A DNA stretch of 64,000 nucleotides, taken from the NCBI GenBank assembly GCA_945919795.1, contig CAMEJJ010000013.1, positions 1-64,000 on the forward strand. The letters run 5' to 3'. Below the pieces are notes generated by a model. The model searched no databases. It was not told the origin of the DNA and saw only the letters and a list, made by a program, of their open reading frames with translations. This document shows positions 27,186 to 36,304 of the stretch, in pieces (the first letter of the stretch is position 1; every line of letters begins with the position of its first letter). A program made the position numbers and the translations under genes. The stretch comes from an uncultured Lachnospiraceae bacterium (lineage in GTDB: Bacteria; Bacillota; Clostridia; Lachnospirales; Lachnospiraceae).

Positions 27186-28553
27186 ATGTATAAACAGGAC
27201 AAAAAGCAGATTGAAGAGATGTTTCACATCTTGCTTTGGGCAAATGATGAAATTAAAAAAGCAATTGAAAAAAGACAGTTTGAATCTGCATTGGATATTT
27301 TGGAACAATGTCAGGACGTAGCAATACAGTTGGGAACTTCAATTGAGGAATGCGAAGGAGAAGGATTTGTTACTGTTTCATACATTGAAGAATTTTGTGA
27401 GGAAATCTATCAAATTCATGAATCAATCATGGAAAATGGTTTTGCTGATGCGATTTCAACCTTTAAAAAGATATCAAAAAGCTTAAGCAAAATAGAACAA
27501 AGTATTAGGAATGACATTCCTGTTAAAAAAATCGCTATCTTTCTTCCGTATAAGGCATCTATGTGGGATAGCTTGGAGAGTGTATGGAAAGCAGCAGATG
27601 CTGATCCTGACTGTGATGCAATTGTTATGCCGATTCCATATTATGACAAGAATCCGGATGGCAGTTTTGCGAATATGCATTATGAAGGAGAACAGTTTCC
27701 GGATTACGTACCAATTACGGATTATCAAAATTATGATTTTGCAAAAAAGCGCCCGGATATGATTTTTATACATAATCCTTATGATGAAGGCAATCGTGTA
27801 ACTAGTGTGCATCCCTTTTTCTATTCAGGTAAGCTGAAAAATTTGACAGATCAGTTGGTGTATATTCCGTATTTTGTGCTTGATGAAATTGACCCGAAAA
27901 ATAAAATAGCTGTTCAGGGAATGAAGCATTTTTGTACCCTTCCCGGAGTGGTAAATTCCCATTTGGTCATTGTGCAATCGGAAAAAATGCGTCAGGTTTA
28001 TATTGATGTATTAACAGAGTGGGCAGGAGAAGAAACCAGAGCTGTATGGGAAAAGAAGATACTGGGTCTTGGTTCTCCAAAATTTGACAGGGTACTGGAT
28101 GCTTCCATAGATATTCAGGTGCCGGAAGAATGGAAAAAGATACTCTATAAAGCGGACGGAACAAAAAAGAAAGTCATTCTCTACAATACCGGACTGGTAA
28201 GTATGCTGGAGCATAAAGAGGCAATGCTTGATAAAATAGAGAATGTTTTACAGACATTCCGGGAAAAACAGGACGATATTGCTCTATTATGGAGACCACA
28301 TCCATTGATGATAGCAACGATTAAATCCATGCGGACGGAGCTGTGGGATAGATATGAAAAAATCATTACTGCGTACAGGGAAGATGGATGGGGAATTTAT
28401 GACGATACAACGGATCTGGAACGGGCAATCAAACTGTGCGATGCATACTATGGAGACCCCAGTAGTGTAATACCATTGTGTAAAAAGGCAGGGGTGCCGG
28501 TTATGGTGCAGAGTGTGGATGTCAAGGACGTGGCTAAAACAAATATGGAATGA
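27186..28553 (+). CDS. CDP-glycerol glycerophosphotransferase-like protein, paralogue of the LicD-fusion C-terminal half
   Basis: The 455-residue protein opens with a helical region (residues 1-110) containing GEGFVTVSYIEEFCEEIYQI. A domain resembling the GT-B fold of CDP-glycerol:glycerophosphotransferases follows, with VVNSHLVIVQSE, GLGSPKFDR and IALLWRPHPLM. The same order and motifs recur in the C-terminal 400 residues of the 764-residue LicD fusion at 50234-52528 (GEGFEAVKLLEEYCEILYNI, VIVQSE, GLGSP, IALIWRPHPG). It lies 74 bases behind the giant flagellin gene without a terminator, so the two are probably cotranscribed. A role in adding a phospho-alcohol or sugar to that flagellin is inferred. 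Confidence 0.72.
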   Translation: MYKQDKKQIEEMFHILLWANDEIKKAIEKRQFESALDILEQCQDVAIQLGTSIEECEGEGFVTVSYIEEFCEEIYQIHESIMENGFADAISTFKKISKSLSKIEQSIRNDIPVKKIAIFLPYKASMWDSLESVWKAADADPDCDAIVMPIPYYDKNPDGSFANMHYEGEQFPDYVPITDYQNYDFAKKRPDMIFIHNPYDEGNRVTSVHPFFYSGKLKNLTDQLVYIPYFVLDEIDPKNKIAVQGMKHFCTLPGVVNSHLVIVQSEKMRQVYIDVLTEWAGEETRAVWEKKILGLGSPKFDRVLDASIDIQVPEEWKKILYKADGTKKKVILYNTGLVSMLEHKEAMLDKIENVLQTFREKQDDIALLWRPHPLMIATIKSMRTELWDRYEKIITAYREDGWGIYDDTTDLERAIKLCDAYYGDPSSVIPLCKKAGVPVMVQSVDVKDVAKTNME

Positions 28554-28560
28554 ACTTATA

Positions 28561-28600
28561 AAGGCACATTGATAATCTGTGTGGATTATCGTGTGCTTTT
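28561..28600 (+). terminator. intrinsic terminator after the flagellin-linked transferase
   Basis: AAGGCACATTGATAAT (28561-28576) pairs with ATTATCGTGTGCTTTT (28585-28600) with a few wobble or mismatched positions; T-rich end. Confidence 0.7.
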
Positions 28601-28651
28601 ACAATTATAGAAAAACATTTTAAGTTAGGATGCTTTTGTGATATAAGCTAT

Positions 28652-28678
28652 TAATAAAAAATGAATATTAGCCGATAT
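28652..28678 (+). promoter_or_regulatory. sigma-D type promoter of the amino-sugar operon
   Basis: GCCGATAT at 28671-28678 is a perfect -10 box. The -35 is TAAT at 28652-28655 with 15-base spacing, one base from TAAA. It lies 137 bases before the aminotransferase gene and would place sugar synthesis under flagellar control. Confidence 0.7.
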
Positions 28679-28765
28679 ATAAAATATGTTTATACAGGTT
28701 GCAAAAGGAATTTGCATAATCAGAGTGAATGGATTCACAAAGGAATAAAACAAGTGATGAAATGC

Positions 28766-28794
28766 AACCTCTGCATACATGCGCAGGGGTTTTT
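28766..28794 (+). terminator. terminator-like hairpin in the leader of the amino-sugar operon
   Basis: AACCTCTGC (28766-28774) pairs with GCAGGGGTT (28783-28791) with one wobble, followed by TTTT. It lies between the sigma-D promoter and the first gene, only 22 bases before the ATG, so it may act as an attenuator. Confidence 0.6.
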
Positions 28795-28815
28795 ACATTA
28801 TGAGGATTATATGCC

Positions 28816-29919
28816 ATGGAACAAAAGATATTTGTAACACAGTCATCGATGCCACCATTTGAGGAATATATAGAAGCTATCAAGCCATTATGGGACAGCC
28901 ATTGGCTTACGAATATGGGTACATATCATCAGCAATTGGAAGAAAAATTATGCGAGTATTTAGATGTTCCATATATTTCTCTCATGGTTAATGGACATAT
29001 GGCATTGGAACTGACACTTCAAGCCTTCGATTTCCCAGAAGGATCAGAGGTGATTACCACGCCTTTTACTTTTATTTCTACAACGCATGCAATTGTGCGT
29101 AATAGACTTCAGCCGGTATTTTGTGATGTTAAATTGAGTGATGGTACAATAGATGAGGCTAAAATAGAGGATTTAATTACCGAAAAGACTGTGGCAATCT
29201 TGCCAGTACATGTATATGGGAATGTATGTAATGTAGAAGAAATACAGAAAATTGCAGATAAGTACGGATTAAAAGTTATTTATGATGCTGCACATGCATT
29301 TGGAGTAAAATATAAAGATAAAGGGATTGGTAATTATGGAGATGCCTCAGTGTTCAGCTTTCATGCGACAAAAGTGTTTAATACAATTGAAGGAGGAGCG
29401 ATAACCTTTTCAGATCAGAAACTCTATGATAGACTCTATAATCTTAAAAACTTCGGAATTAGAGGAGAAGAATTAGTGATATCTGTTGGTGCAAATGCTA
29501 AAATGAATGAGTTTGCAGCGGTTATGGGATTGTGTAATTTGAAACACATTGATGAGGCGATAGATGAACGTAAAAAGAGAGTGGGGATATATCATAGTAA
29601 ATTAGAAAATGCAAAAGGTGTCAGTATGTTTCATCATAGAGAGGAATGCAGTGAGAATTATGCTTATTTTCCTATTATAGTTGGAGAAGATTATAGAAAA
29701 ACTAGGGATGAGTTATACGATTTACTAAAAAAACATGATATATATTCAAGGAAATATTTTTATCCCTTAACTTCAGACCAGGCATGCTTTAAGAACAAAT
29801 ACAAAAAGTGTGAACTTGATCATGCAAGAAGTTTAGCCGAAAAAGTATTGGTTTTGCCATTGTATGAGAAAATGGAGATAGAGGCTGTTGGAAGAATTGT
29901 AGATATAATACAACAATAG
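28816..29919 (+). CDS. DegT/DnrJ/EryC1/StrS family sugar aminotransferase
   Basis: This 367-residue PLP enzyme belongs to the nucleotide-sugar aminotransferases. IYDAAHAFGVKY is the cofactor-binding strand and SVFSFHATKVFNTIEGGAI carries the Schiff-base lysine. It would transaminate a keto nucleotide sugar to an amino sugar such as a 4-amino-4,6-dideoxyhexose. It heads the group DegT, ATP-grasp, GNAT, MaoC, with gaps of 12 bases or less between the first members. TGAGGAT is the ribosome site. The GNAT and MaoC genes suggest that the amino group is acylated and the acyl chain processed, as in anthrose or viosamine synthesis. The exact sugar is unknown. Confidence 0.9.
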   Translation: MEQKIFVTQSSMPPFEEYIEAIKPLWDSHWLTNMGTYHQQLEEKLCEYLDVPYISLMVNGHMALELTLQAFDFPEGSEVITTPFTFISTTHAIVRNRLQPVFCDVKLSDGTIDEAKIEDLITEKTVAILPVHVYGNVCNVEEIQKIADKYGLKVIYDAAHAFGVKYKDKGIGNYGDASVFSFHATKVFNTIEGGAITFSDQKLYDRLYNLKNFGIRGEELVISVGANAKMNEFAAVMGLCNLKHIDEAIDERKKRVGIYHSKLENAKGVSMFHHREECSENYAYFPIIVGEDYRKTRDELYDLLKKHDIYSRKYFYPLTSDQACFKNKYKKCELDHARSLAEKVLVLPLYEKMEIEAVGRIVDIIQQ

Positions 29920-29931
29920 AAAAGGTGTTTT

Positions 29932-31143
29932 ATGAAAAAATTATTATTGCTTGGTGGTTCTCGTTATCTGATACCTGTAATTGAGAAAGCGCATGAACTA
30001 GGGATTTATGTTATAACGTGTGATTATTTACCGGATAATGTTGCACATAGATATTCAGATGAATATAGGAATATTAGCATTATTGACAAAGATGCTGTCT
30101 TGCAAATGGCAAGGAATTTAAAAATCGATGGTGTTATGTCTTTCGCCTGTGATCCGGGAGTAGTAACGGCAGCTTACGTTGCAGAAAAAATGGGACTTCC
30201 CTTTCAATGCTCGCATAAAGCTGCGAGAATTTTACAAGACAAGGGACTTTTTAGAGAATTTCTAATAAATCATGGATTTAATTGCCCACATGCAAAAAGG
30301 TATACTGATTTGAAAGAACCATTTAATGATTTGGATTTCTTTAACTGGCCGGTCATCGTGAAACCGGTTGATTCAGCAGGTAGTAAAGGGGTTTCCCGAG
30401 TTGATACACCAGAAGAATTAGAAGAAGCAATAAAGATTGCTTTAGGTGAATCTCATTCACAATCTTATATTATTGAAGATTTTATTACTTTTGATGGATT
30501 TCACTCTAGTTCAGACCCATTTACTGTTGATGGTGATTTGAAATTTATAACATATTCAGATCAATTATTTGATAAGGATGCTGAAAACCCATATACTCCA
30601 GCATATATTATTTGGCCGTCATCTATGAAAGATAGTTATCAAAATGAACTTACGAAGGAAATACAACGCCTGTTAAAGTTGCTAGATGTAAAAACAGGTA
30701 TTTATAATATCGAAAGTTGCGCTGGTACGGATGGAAAGTCGTATATTATGGAGGTTTCTCCTCGTGGAGGCGGATGTAAAATTGCTGAATTGCAGAAATT
30801 GGCATTTGGGATTGACCTTATAGAAGCTGAAGTAAAAAAAGCAGTAGGGATGTCTGTGAATAATATTTATCAAAGCCAATGTACCGGTTATTGGTGTGAG
30901 ATGGTAGTTCACGCGAATCCCGGACAAGTTGGGAAATTTAAGGGAGTATATATTAATCCTGAAATTGAAAGTAGATATGTTAGGGTTGTTGATATTCAGA
31001 TAGATAAAGGTGCTTATGTGGGTCCGTTTTCCGGAGCAAATATGGCACTTGGCGACATTTTTCTAGAGTTTAAAACAAGAGAAGAACTGGATAAAATTAT
31101 GGAAAAATCAAAAGAATGGTTACGTATTGAGTTGGAGGATTGA
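29932..31143 (+). CDS. ATP-grasp domain protein
   Basis: The 403-residue protein has an N-terminal Rossmann-like PreATP-grasp part (LLLLGGSRYLIPVIEKAHEL), the ATP lid with VIVKPVDSAGSKGVSRVD near residue 140, and the metal loop IMEVSPRGGGCKIAEL near 270. ATP-grasp enzymes join a carboxylate to an amine or thiol through an acyl phosphate. The next gene starts directly at its stop. In this cassette it might couple an amino acid or acyl group to the amino sugar, though only the fold and ligase chemistry are secure. A small C-terminal domain ends the protein. Confidence 0.85.
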   Translation: MKKLLLLGGSRYLIPVIEKAHELGIYVITCDYLPDNVAHRYSDEYRNISIIDKDAVLQMARNLKIDGVMSFACDPGVVTAAYVAEKMGLPFQCSHKAARILQDKGLFREFLINHGFNCPHAKRYTDLKEPFNDLDFFNWPVIVKPVDSAGSKGVSRVDTPEELEEAIKIALGESHSQSYIIEDFITFDGFHSSSDPFTVDGDLKFITYSDQLFDKDAENPYTPAYIIWPSSMKDSYQNELTKEIQRLLKLLDVKTGIYNIESCAGTDGKSYIMEVSPRGGGCKIAELQKLAFGIDLIEAEVKKAVGMSVNNIYQSQCTGYWCEMVVHANPGQVGKFKGVYINPEIESRYVRVVDIQIDKGAYVGPFSGANMALGDIFLEFKTREELDKIMEKSKEWLRIELED

Positions 31144-31599
31144 ATGATTGAGATTAGAGAATTAGAATATAATGACGTAATAAAATATAAAGAAGAGTTA
31201 TTGGATTATTTACAAATGAATCTTTGTGAAAACTATCCGGAATATGATTCAGACATGTTAATCTATGATTTCTATGAAAAAATGAAAAAATATAGCTTAG
31301 ATAAAAGTGCAATTTTACTTGGAGCCTTCGATGACGAGAAATTAGTAGGTTTTCATTGGGCGCATGAAACGTTATTTCTGGGAAAACGAAGATTGCATAG
31401 TTATATGAATGGTATAGCACATGAATATCGAGGAATGCATATTGGTAGTAGATTTTTTGGAAAACTTGAGGAATTGGCAAAACAATATGGGATTAATGAG
31501 ATTGAAGCCTTGTGTAGAAAAGCGAATGATGCTGCTGTAAATTATCATTTGCACAATGGATTTGAAATAGAAGCACATAAGGTTGTGAAAAAAATATAA
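31144..31599 (+). CDS. GNAT family N-acetyltransferase
   Basis: This 151-residue acetyltransferase carries the acetyl-CoA loop in HEYRGMHIGSRFFGKLEELA (Q/RxxGxG/A type) and ends with NDAAVNYHLHNGFEIEAHKV, the common GNAT C terminus. It starts on the base after the ATP-grasp stop, so the genes are coupled. Its place beside a sugar aminotransferase suggests it acylates the amino sugar, like AntD or similar enzymes in anthrose synthesis. The acyl donor is unknown. Confidence 0.88.
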   Translation: MIEIRELEYNDVIKYKEELLDYLQMNLCENYPEYDSDMLIYDFYEKMKKYSLDKSAILLGAFDDEKLVGFHWAHETLFLGKRRLHSYMNGIAHEYRGMHIGSRFFGKLEELAKQYGINEIEALCRKANDAAVNYHLHNGFEIEAHKVVKKI

Positions 31600-31614
31600 T
31601 TTGTGAGATGGTAT

Positions 31615-32028
31615 ATGGGTAAAAAAATAGAGATAGGGCAATTTGCTGAATATTCAAAGAAAATCGATGAAGTTGATGTAAAGAAATTTGCAGAATTAAC
31701 AGGAGATATAAATTTAATTCATTTAGATGATGAAAGTGCTAAAAGAAGTGTTTTTGGCAGAAGAGTAATTCATGGTATGTATGTTGCGGGATTGATATCG
31801 ACTGTTTTGGGAACAAAATTACCTGGTAATGGGACAATTTATTTGGAACAAATTGTGCGTTTTAAAAGACCAGCATACATAAATGATATTTTGACAGCTA
31901 GAGTTACATTAACATCGGTGTTAAATGAAGAAAAAGGTATCTTTAATTTTGACACAATTGTTTATAATCAATTTGGAGATAATGTTATAGAAGGGTATGC
32001 TATTGTTTTGAATAATTCAGATGGCTAA
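31615..32028 (+). CDS. MaoC-family hydratase
   Basis: The start is set at 31615 (MGKKIEIGQFAEYSKKI); the frame opens at 31603 without a ribosome site. The 137-residue hot-dog-fold protein carries the MaoC signature FAELTGDINLIHLDDESA (catalytic Asp and His of R-specific hydratases), then FGRRVIHGMYVAGLIS. Such enzymes hydrate a trans-2-enoyl thioester to an R-3-hydroxyacyl thioester. In the cassette it may make a 3-hydroxyacyl group for transfer to the amino sugar, a task done by enoyl-CoA hydratase AntA in anthrose synthesis. Confidence 0.88.
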   Translation: MGKKIEIGQFAEYSKKIDEVDVKKFAELTGDINLIHLDDESAKRSVFGRRVIHGMYVAGLISTVLGTKLPGNGTIYLEQIVRFKRPAYINDILTARVTLTSVLNEEKGIFNFDTIVYNQFGDNVIEGYAIVLNNSDG

Positions 32029-32297
32029 ATTGAAGATATAATTTGAAGAAGTTCTTGGATGAAAATTATATCAATAATTATCCTGAATTATTCATGAGCA
32101 AATAAAAATGTTATAACTGGATGCTCTTTTTCTATTCACTTAATAGATGAAATGCAATAAACAGCTTAAAAACAGTAACTTTGCAGTATTTAGCCACTTC
32201 CACGACGAAGTTGTGAATAATTTAGGATAAATATAATATTTATATTTTGATTTTTGAAATATAAAAGGATTTTTAGGATAAATGGTGGGCATAAATT
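32029..32297 (+). other. intergenic stretch with a weak terminator
   Basis: GAGCA (32096-32100) and TGCTC (32122-32126), followed by TTTTTC, form a weak terminator for the amino-sugar operon. The rest is AT-rich, with AGGATTTTTAGG near 32266-32280, and probably carries the promoter for the next gene. No sigma-D box is visible. Confidence 0.4.
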
Positions 32298-33461
32298 ATG
32301 ATGAAACTGAATTTTTTTGCAGGTGTTGAATATAAGAATAAAGTGTTTTTTTCTGCTTTTCTTGTAAATGGCTTATTTGTAATGGATTTGAATACAAATG
32401 AAGTGAAATATTTAAAGATGTTTGATAAAGAAAAAATGAAAGAAAGATTACATAGGAGAGCTTTTATATACAGAAATGAGGCGTGGTTTATTCCGCAAGA
32501 GGCTGAATTTATAGCTTGTGTTAATTTAGAGACACTAGATATATGTTATTTTCGACCACCATATAAGCAAGCGAACTTTGATTTTGAAAAAGATAGATAC
32601 TTTCACACTTACGTCTCTGGAAATGTGATACAGGATAGGTTTTTATTTCTAGTTCCGGGAGATATTGATACAGTTTCTGTAATTGATATGGAAACACATA
32701 AAATAGTTGAATTATATAGAAATGATGATATAAATGCAAAACAGTTTTCAGATGTATTAGTTATCAATAATGAATTGTGGATATTTCCTTGGAAGGGAAA
32801 AAGCATTATTGTCATGAATATTATGACTAAAGAAATAAGGGAAATGAAATGGGAGTTTGAAGACTATTCTTATGATTCGGTTGTGCAAACAGACCGTGAA
32901 ATTTGGTTTGCCCCCAGTGAAGCAGAGAAAATAGCATATTTAGAATTGGACACAAATAATATATGTTTTTTAGATTTGAAAAATTATAAGAATAAATACT
33001 CGACAATAATGAAATTAGCACAAGATCGTTTACTAATGTGTCCATTTGATGGGAATGATTTTGTGGTCATAGATGTATCTAGAAAAACAACTGAATATAT
33101 TCAATTTGAAGAATTACAAGACATATTTGCAAAAGAACCAAATAAGATGTCAATAATTGATTCAAGTGATAAGAAATTAATAACAACTGGTGAGACAAAT
33201 TATATATTATCGTTTGAAGATGATGCAAAAATAAAGCGAATAATACCCATTGGAAAAAATATAAATGAGTTTTCAGGTTATATTAATGATTTTATGAATT
33301 CAGTAGATTTAAATGCTGTTCTTGAATGCTATGGATCAGATGCAGAAAAATTATTAGGAATAGAAAACTATTTAAAATCCGTTTTAGATCATCATAGAAA
33401 TGAGGAAGAGAAGGACTATAACATTGGAAGCAATATATGGAATATAATAAAAAAGAATTGA
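32298..33461 (+). CDS. predicted beta-propeller protein of unknown function
   Basis: I do not recognise a named family. The 387-residue protein consists of at least five repeats of about 45-50 residues with a shared pattern: an aromatic-rich strand then a strand ending in a Thr/Asn turn, as in ELWIFPWKGKSIIVMNI, EIWFAPSEAEKIAYLELDT, FLFLVPGDIDTVSVIDMET and RLLMCPFDGNDFVVIDVSRK. This is the look of a WD/Kelch-like propeller. No signal peptide is visible. The C-terminal 60 residues are helical. It lies just before the radical SAM gene, overlapping the upstream open frame but not its chosen start, and could be a scaffold for glycan or peptide enzymes. Confidence 0.6.
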   Translation: MMKLNFFAGVEYKNKVFFSAFLVNGLFVMDLNTNEVKYLKMFDKEKMKERLHRRAFIYRNEAWFIPQEAEFIACVNLETLDICYFRPPYKQANFDFEKDRYFHTYVSGNVIQDRFLFLVPGDIDTVSVIDMETHKIVELYRNDDINAKQFSDVLVINNELWIFPWKGKSIIVMNIMTKEIREMKWEFEDYSYDSVVQTDREIWFAPSEAEKIAYLELDTNNICFLDLKNYKNKYSTIMKLAQDRLLMCPFDGNDFVVIDVSRKTTEYIQFEELQDIFAKEPNKMSIIDSSDKKLITTGETNYILSFEDDAKIKRIIPIGKNINEFSGYINDFMNSVDLNAVLECYGSDAEKLLGIENYLKSVLDHHRNEEEKDYNIGSNIWNIIKKN

Positions 33462-33481
33462 ATTTGAGAAGGAGATTATTG

Positions 33482-34885
33482 ATGAAAATATGTGATAGAG
33501 GATTAAATTTTGTGCAGATATATAATGACACGGGTGATGTTCGAATATGTAGCTGGACAAGAGATGGCTATGTTGGGAATTTGTTGGATAATTCTTTTGA
33601 GGAAGTATACAATAGCGATGCAGCTAAACAATTAAGAAATCGATTGATATCGGGAGACTATTCCAAATGCAATGTAGATGATTGTCCTTATTTAACATGT
33701 TGTGATATTAAAAATCATTTATTGGAGATAGATGATTTTCCTCAATTCCCAGATAGTTTATATTTGGCGTATGAAAATGTATGCAATTATAATTGTATAA
33801 CTTGCAATATTCATGAAAAAATGCTTGTACAGAATAAAGATGAAGTTGAAAAACGTTATGATATTATTGAAAAAAAAATAGAAAAAGTTTTGCCATATAT
33901 AAAACATATCGGCGCAAATGGACAAGGGGAAATTTTTGTAAGTAAAAGAATTTTAAAATTGTTATCAGAATGGAAGCCAATAGCACCCGTAGAGGAATGT
34001 TCTGTTGTAATAGAAACGAATGGATCTTTATTTGACGAGGAGCATTGGAAACAGATAGAGAATTTGGGAAAATATCATTTGACAGTAATGGTAACGGTAA
34101 TGAGTTTTCAAGAATATACATATCAACAATTATCGGGTACACGTCTTCCTGTTTCGAAAATTGTAAATAATTTGAAATATATTAAGTCTTTGAGAGATAA
34201 GGGGATTGTAAATGAATTTCATATTGCAACTGTTGTACAAGAGAGAAATTTTAGGGAGATGCCGGAATTTGCTCATAGATGTTTGGAGGAGTTTGGAGCC
34301 GATTATGTGAGGCTGAGATCTTTTGTTCCATGGGGAAAAAGACCAATTGAAGAAGAATGGTTTTTTGATGTAATTAACCCTTATCATCCATACCATGAAG
34401 AGTATGTCGAAATAATGAAGGACCCAATATTTAATCATCCAAAAGTGCATGATTGGAGTGGTGGAATAGGAACTGCGTTAGGAGAACATCCGTTTAAAAA
34501 AAGACTTAATTATGCAATTAGGAAGATGCAGATACAACAACATTTTATTTTTGATAAAGATAAGTTTATGAAGCAATTTAGTCTGGCAATTCCATTAAAT
34601 GCGAAGGTTGTTATCTATGGTTTGGGAGAAATTGGGAAGTTGTTGGTTTGTGCATTACGTGAAAAATATGCTATTTCTTCAATAATAGATAATAATTGTA
34701 GATATAAAGAATATGAAGATATAAAAGTATTGAAAAGAACAGAGATTGATGATTCTTTGCTGGATGCTTATGTTATTGTGACTCCTTTGGGTGAACAAGA
34801 AAAAATAGAAAGCGAATTATTAGAAAGAGGATTTGATAGTAAAAAGATAGTTAGAATAATAGATGTGTTTAAAGATTATTCTTGA
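33482..34885 (+). CDS. radical SAM protein with N-terminal SPASM-like domain and C-terminal Rossmann-like domain
   Basis: The start is placed at 33482, seven bases after AAGGAG, giving 467 residues. The radical SAM motif CxxxCxxC is C101, C105 and C108 (CNYNCITC). Residues 4-75 have cysteines at 4, 23, 63, 68, 73 and 74 and the phrase GNLLDNSFEEVYNSD, resembling a SPASM auxiliary-cluster domain, but placed before the core rather than after it. Residues from about 374 form a Rossmann-like VVIYGLGEIGKLL domain shared with six neighbours. Such enzymes modify peptides or sugars by radical chemistry. The substrate here is unknown. It couples closely to the next glycosyltransferase. Confidence 0.82.
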   Translation: MKICDRGLNFVQIYNDTGDVRICSWTRDGYVGNLLDNSFEEVYNSDAAKQLRNRLISGDYSKCNVDDCPYLTCCDIKNHLLEIDDFPQFPDSLYLAYENVCNYNCITCNIHEKMLVQNKDEVEKRYDIIEKKIEKVLPYIKHIGANGQGEIFVSKRILKLLSEWKPIAPVEECSVVIETNGSLFDEEHWKQIENLGKYHLTVMVTVMSFQEYTYQQLSGTRLPVSKIVNNLKYIKSLRDKGIVNEFHIATVVQERNFREMPEFAHRCLEEFGADYVRLRSFVPWGKRPIEEEWFFDVINPYHPYHEEYVEIMKDPIFNHPKVHDWSGGIGTALGEHPFKKRLNYAIRKMQIQQHFIFDKDKFMKQFSLAIPLNAKVVIYGLGEIGKLLVCALREKYAISSIIDNNCRYKEYEDIKVLKRTEIDDSLLDAYVIVTPLGEQEKIESELLERGFDSKKIVRIIDVFKDYS

Positions 34886-34896
34886 GAGGAATGAAT

Positions 34897-36195
34897 ATGC
34901 TTATTATCGAAGGAGTGGAATTTGAAGAATTAAATAGTTCAATTATGTTAAATGAAAAACCAAAACTATCGGTATGGTGCAATACATATAATCATTGCAA
35001 ATACATTGAAGAATGTTTAGATAATATAATTAACCAAAAAACAAATTTCTTAATTGAAATAATAGTTTTTGATGATGCTTCGACAGATGGAACACAAGAA
35101 ATTATTAGAGATTATTGTAAGAAATATCCGTGTTTGATTCATGGATTTTTGGCAAAAGATAATACATATAGTCGTTCGATAATTCATCAAGTGATGACTG
35201 AAATTCAACGTTGTTATTTGCGCGGAATATATGCAGCAATCTGTGAGGGTGACGATTATTGGTGCGATTCTAATAAATTACAAATGCAAGTCGACTATAT
35301 GGATAATCATCCAAAATGCTTTTTAACTATGCACAATGCCCAGAGAATTAATTATAGGACACAAGAAAAAGATTTAATGAAAGCATATGAATCATCACAT
35401 ACAATTGAGCCAGAAGAAATAATATGTCAAAGAAGTGGGATTTGGCCTACTGCATCCATGGTTGGGAAAAAGGAAGTTTTGTTGTGCGAACCGTTTTTTT
35501 TTGAGTGTGGAATTGGAGATTGGCCGATGCAGTTATATGCATGTTCTAAAGGAGAGGTTTTTTATTTTGATAAGGTTATGAGTGTGTATCGATATATGCA
35601 TAAAGGCTCTTGGTCGGAAAGAATAATTAACAAATGTGTGTCTAGAATTATTCATTCAATAAAGATGATTGATTTCTTGAAGAAATATGACGAATATACA
35701 GATAGAAAGTTTCATAATGCGCTTGTTTCTAGAATGAACGAATTCTACTATGATATAATATCAAATAACAAAGCCGATAAGCATACTCAGGAACTTATCA
35801 GAATTTCAGATGTCGAGTCAAATTATAAATATCATTATTACTTCATGAATAGCATTAGGTTGGACAGGCAAATTAATGATTACTATTTTTTAAGTGATAC
35901 TATTCTTGAAATGATAAAGAAGAATGAAAAAATATATATTATGGGAAAAGGACATTTTTCCGATATATTAACAAAACAATTGAAAAATAATGGTATAGAA
36001 ATAACGGGATATGTTATTTCTGATAATCAAATAAAGGAAGAAACAACAGTTTTATATCTTAGCGAGTATAAAGCTCAAGTATTTAATTCACTCCTGTTAG
36101 TTGCTATTGGAGCTAGATATTATTTAGATGTTTTGGATAATATACAAAAGTTTAATATTAGTGACTACTGTTTCCCCTTTTTGATTGATGCATAA
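34897..36195 (+). CDS. glycosyltransferase family 2 with C-terminal Rossmann-like domain
   Basis: The start is set at 34897, after AGAGGA with proper spacing; earlier ATG and TTG codons lie too close to the ribosome site. The 432-residue protein shows the GT-A opening KLSVWCNTYNHCKYIEECLD, then IVFDDASTDGTQEII and AAICEGDDYWCDSNKLQMQ (DxD-type donor site). From residue 345 KIYIMGKGHFSDILTKQL opens the small Rossmann-like domain common in this region. It acts in the cytoplasm, adding a sugar to a protein or lipid acceptor. The radical SAM gene ends 11 bases upstream. Confidence 0.86.
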   Translation: MLIIEGVEFEELNSSIMLNEKPKLSVWCNTYNHCKYIEECLDNIINQKTNFLIEIIVFDDASTDGTQEIIRDYCKKYPCLIHGFLAKDNTYSRSIIHQVMTEIQRCYLRGIYAAICEGDDYWCDSNKLQMQVDYMDNHPKCFLTMHNAQRINYRTQEKDLMKAYESSHTIEPEEIICQRSGIWPTASMVGKKEVLLCEPFFFECGIGDWPMQLYACSKGEVFYFDKVMSVYRYMHKGSWSERIINKCVSRIIHSIKMIDFLKKYDEYTDRKFHNALVSRMNEFYYDIISNNKADKHTQELIRISDVESNYKYHYYFMNSIRLDRQINDYYFLSDTILEMIKKNEKIYIMGKGHFSDILTKQLKNNGIEITGYVISDNQIKEETTVLYLSEYKAQVFNSLLLVAIGARYYLDVLDNIQKFNISDYCFPFLIDA

Positions 36196-36304
36196 TAGAA
36201 TGATTTTGTTTGCAACAATTTTAATGAATTGAATGACAAATTCAATTTGAAGTGGATGCTTTTTAATTATTAGAATTTGTATTGAATTAGTAAGGGAGAG
36301 AAAA

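Noticed and set aside
28816-34885. Reading the ATP-grasp and radical SAM genes as a natural-product (peptide or antibiotic) cluster
   Set aside because: No precursor peptide, exporter or carrier protein is visible, and the sigma-D promoter with glycosyltransferase and flagellar neighbours favours filament or surface glycan modification.
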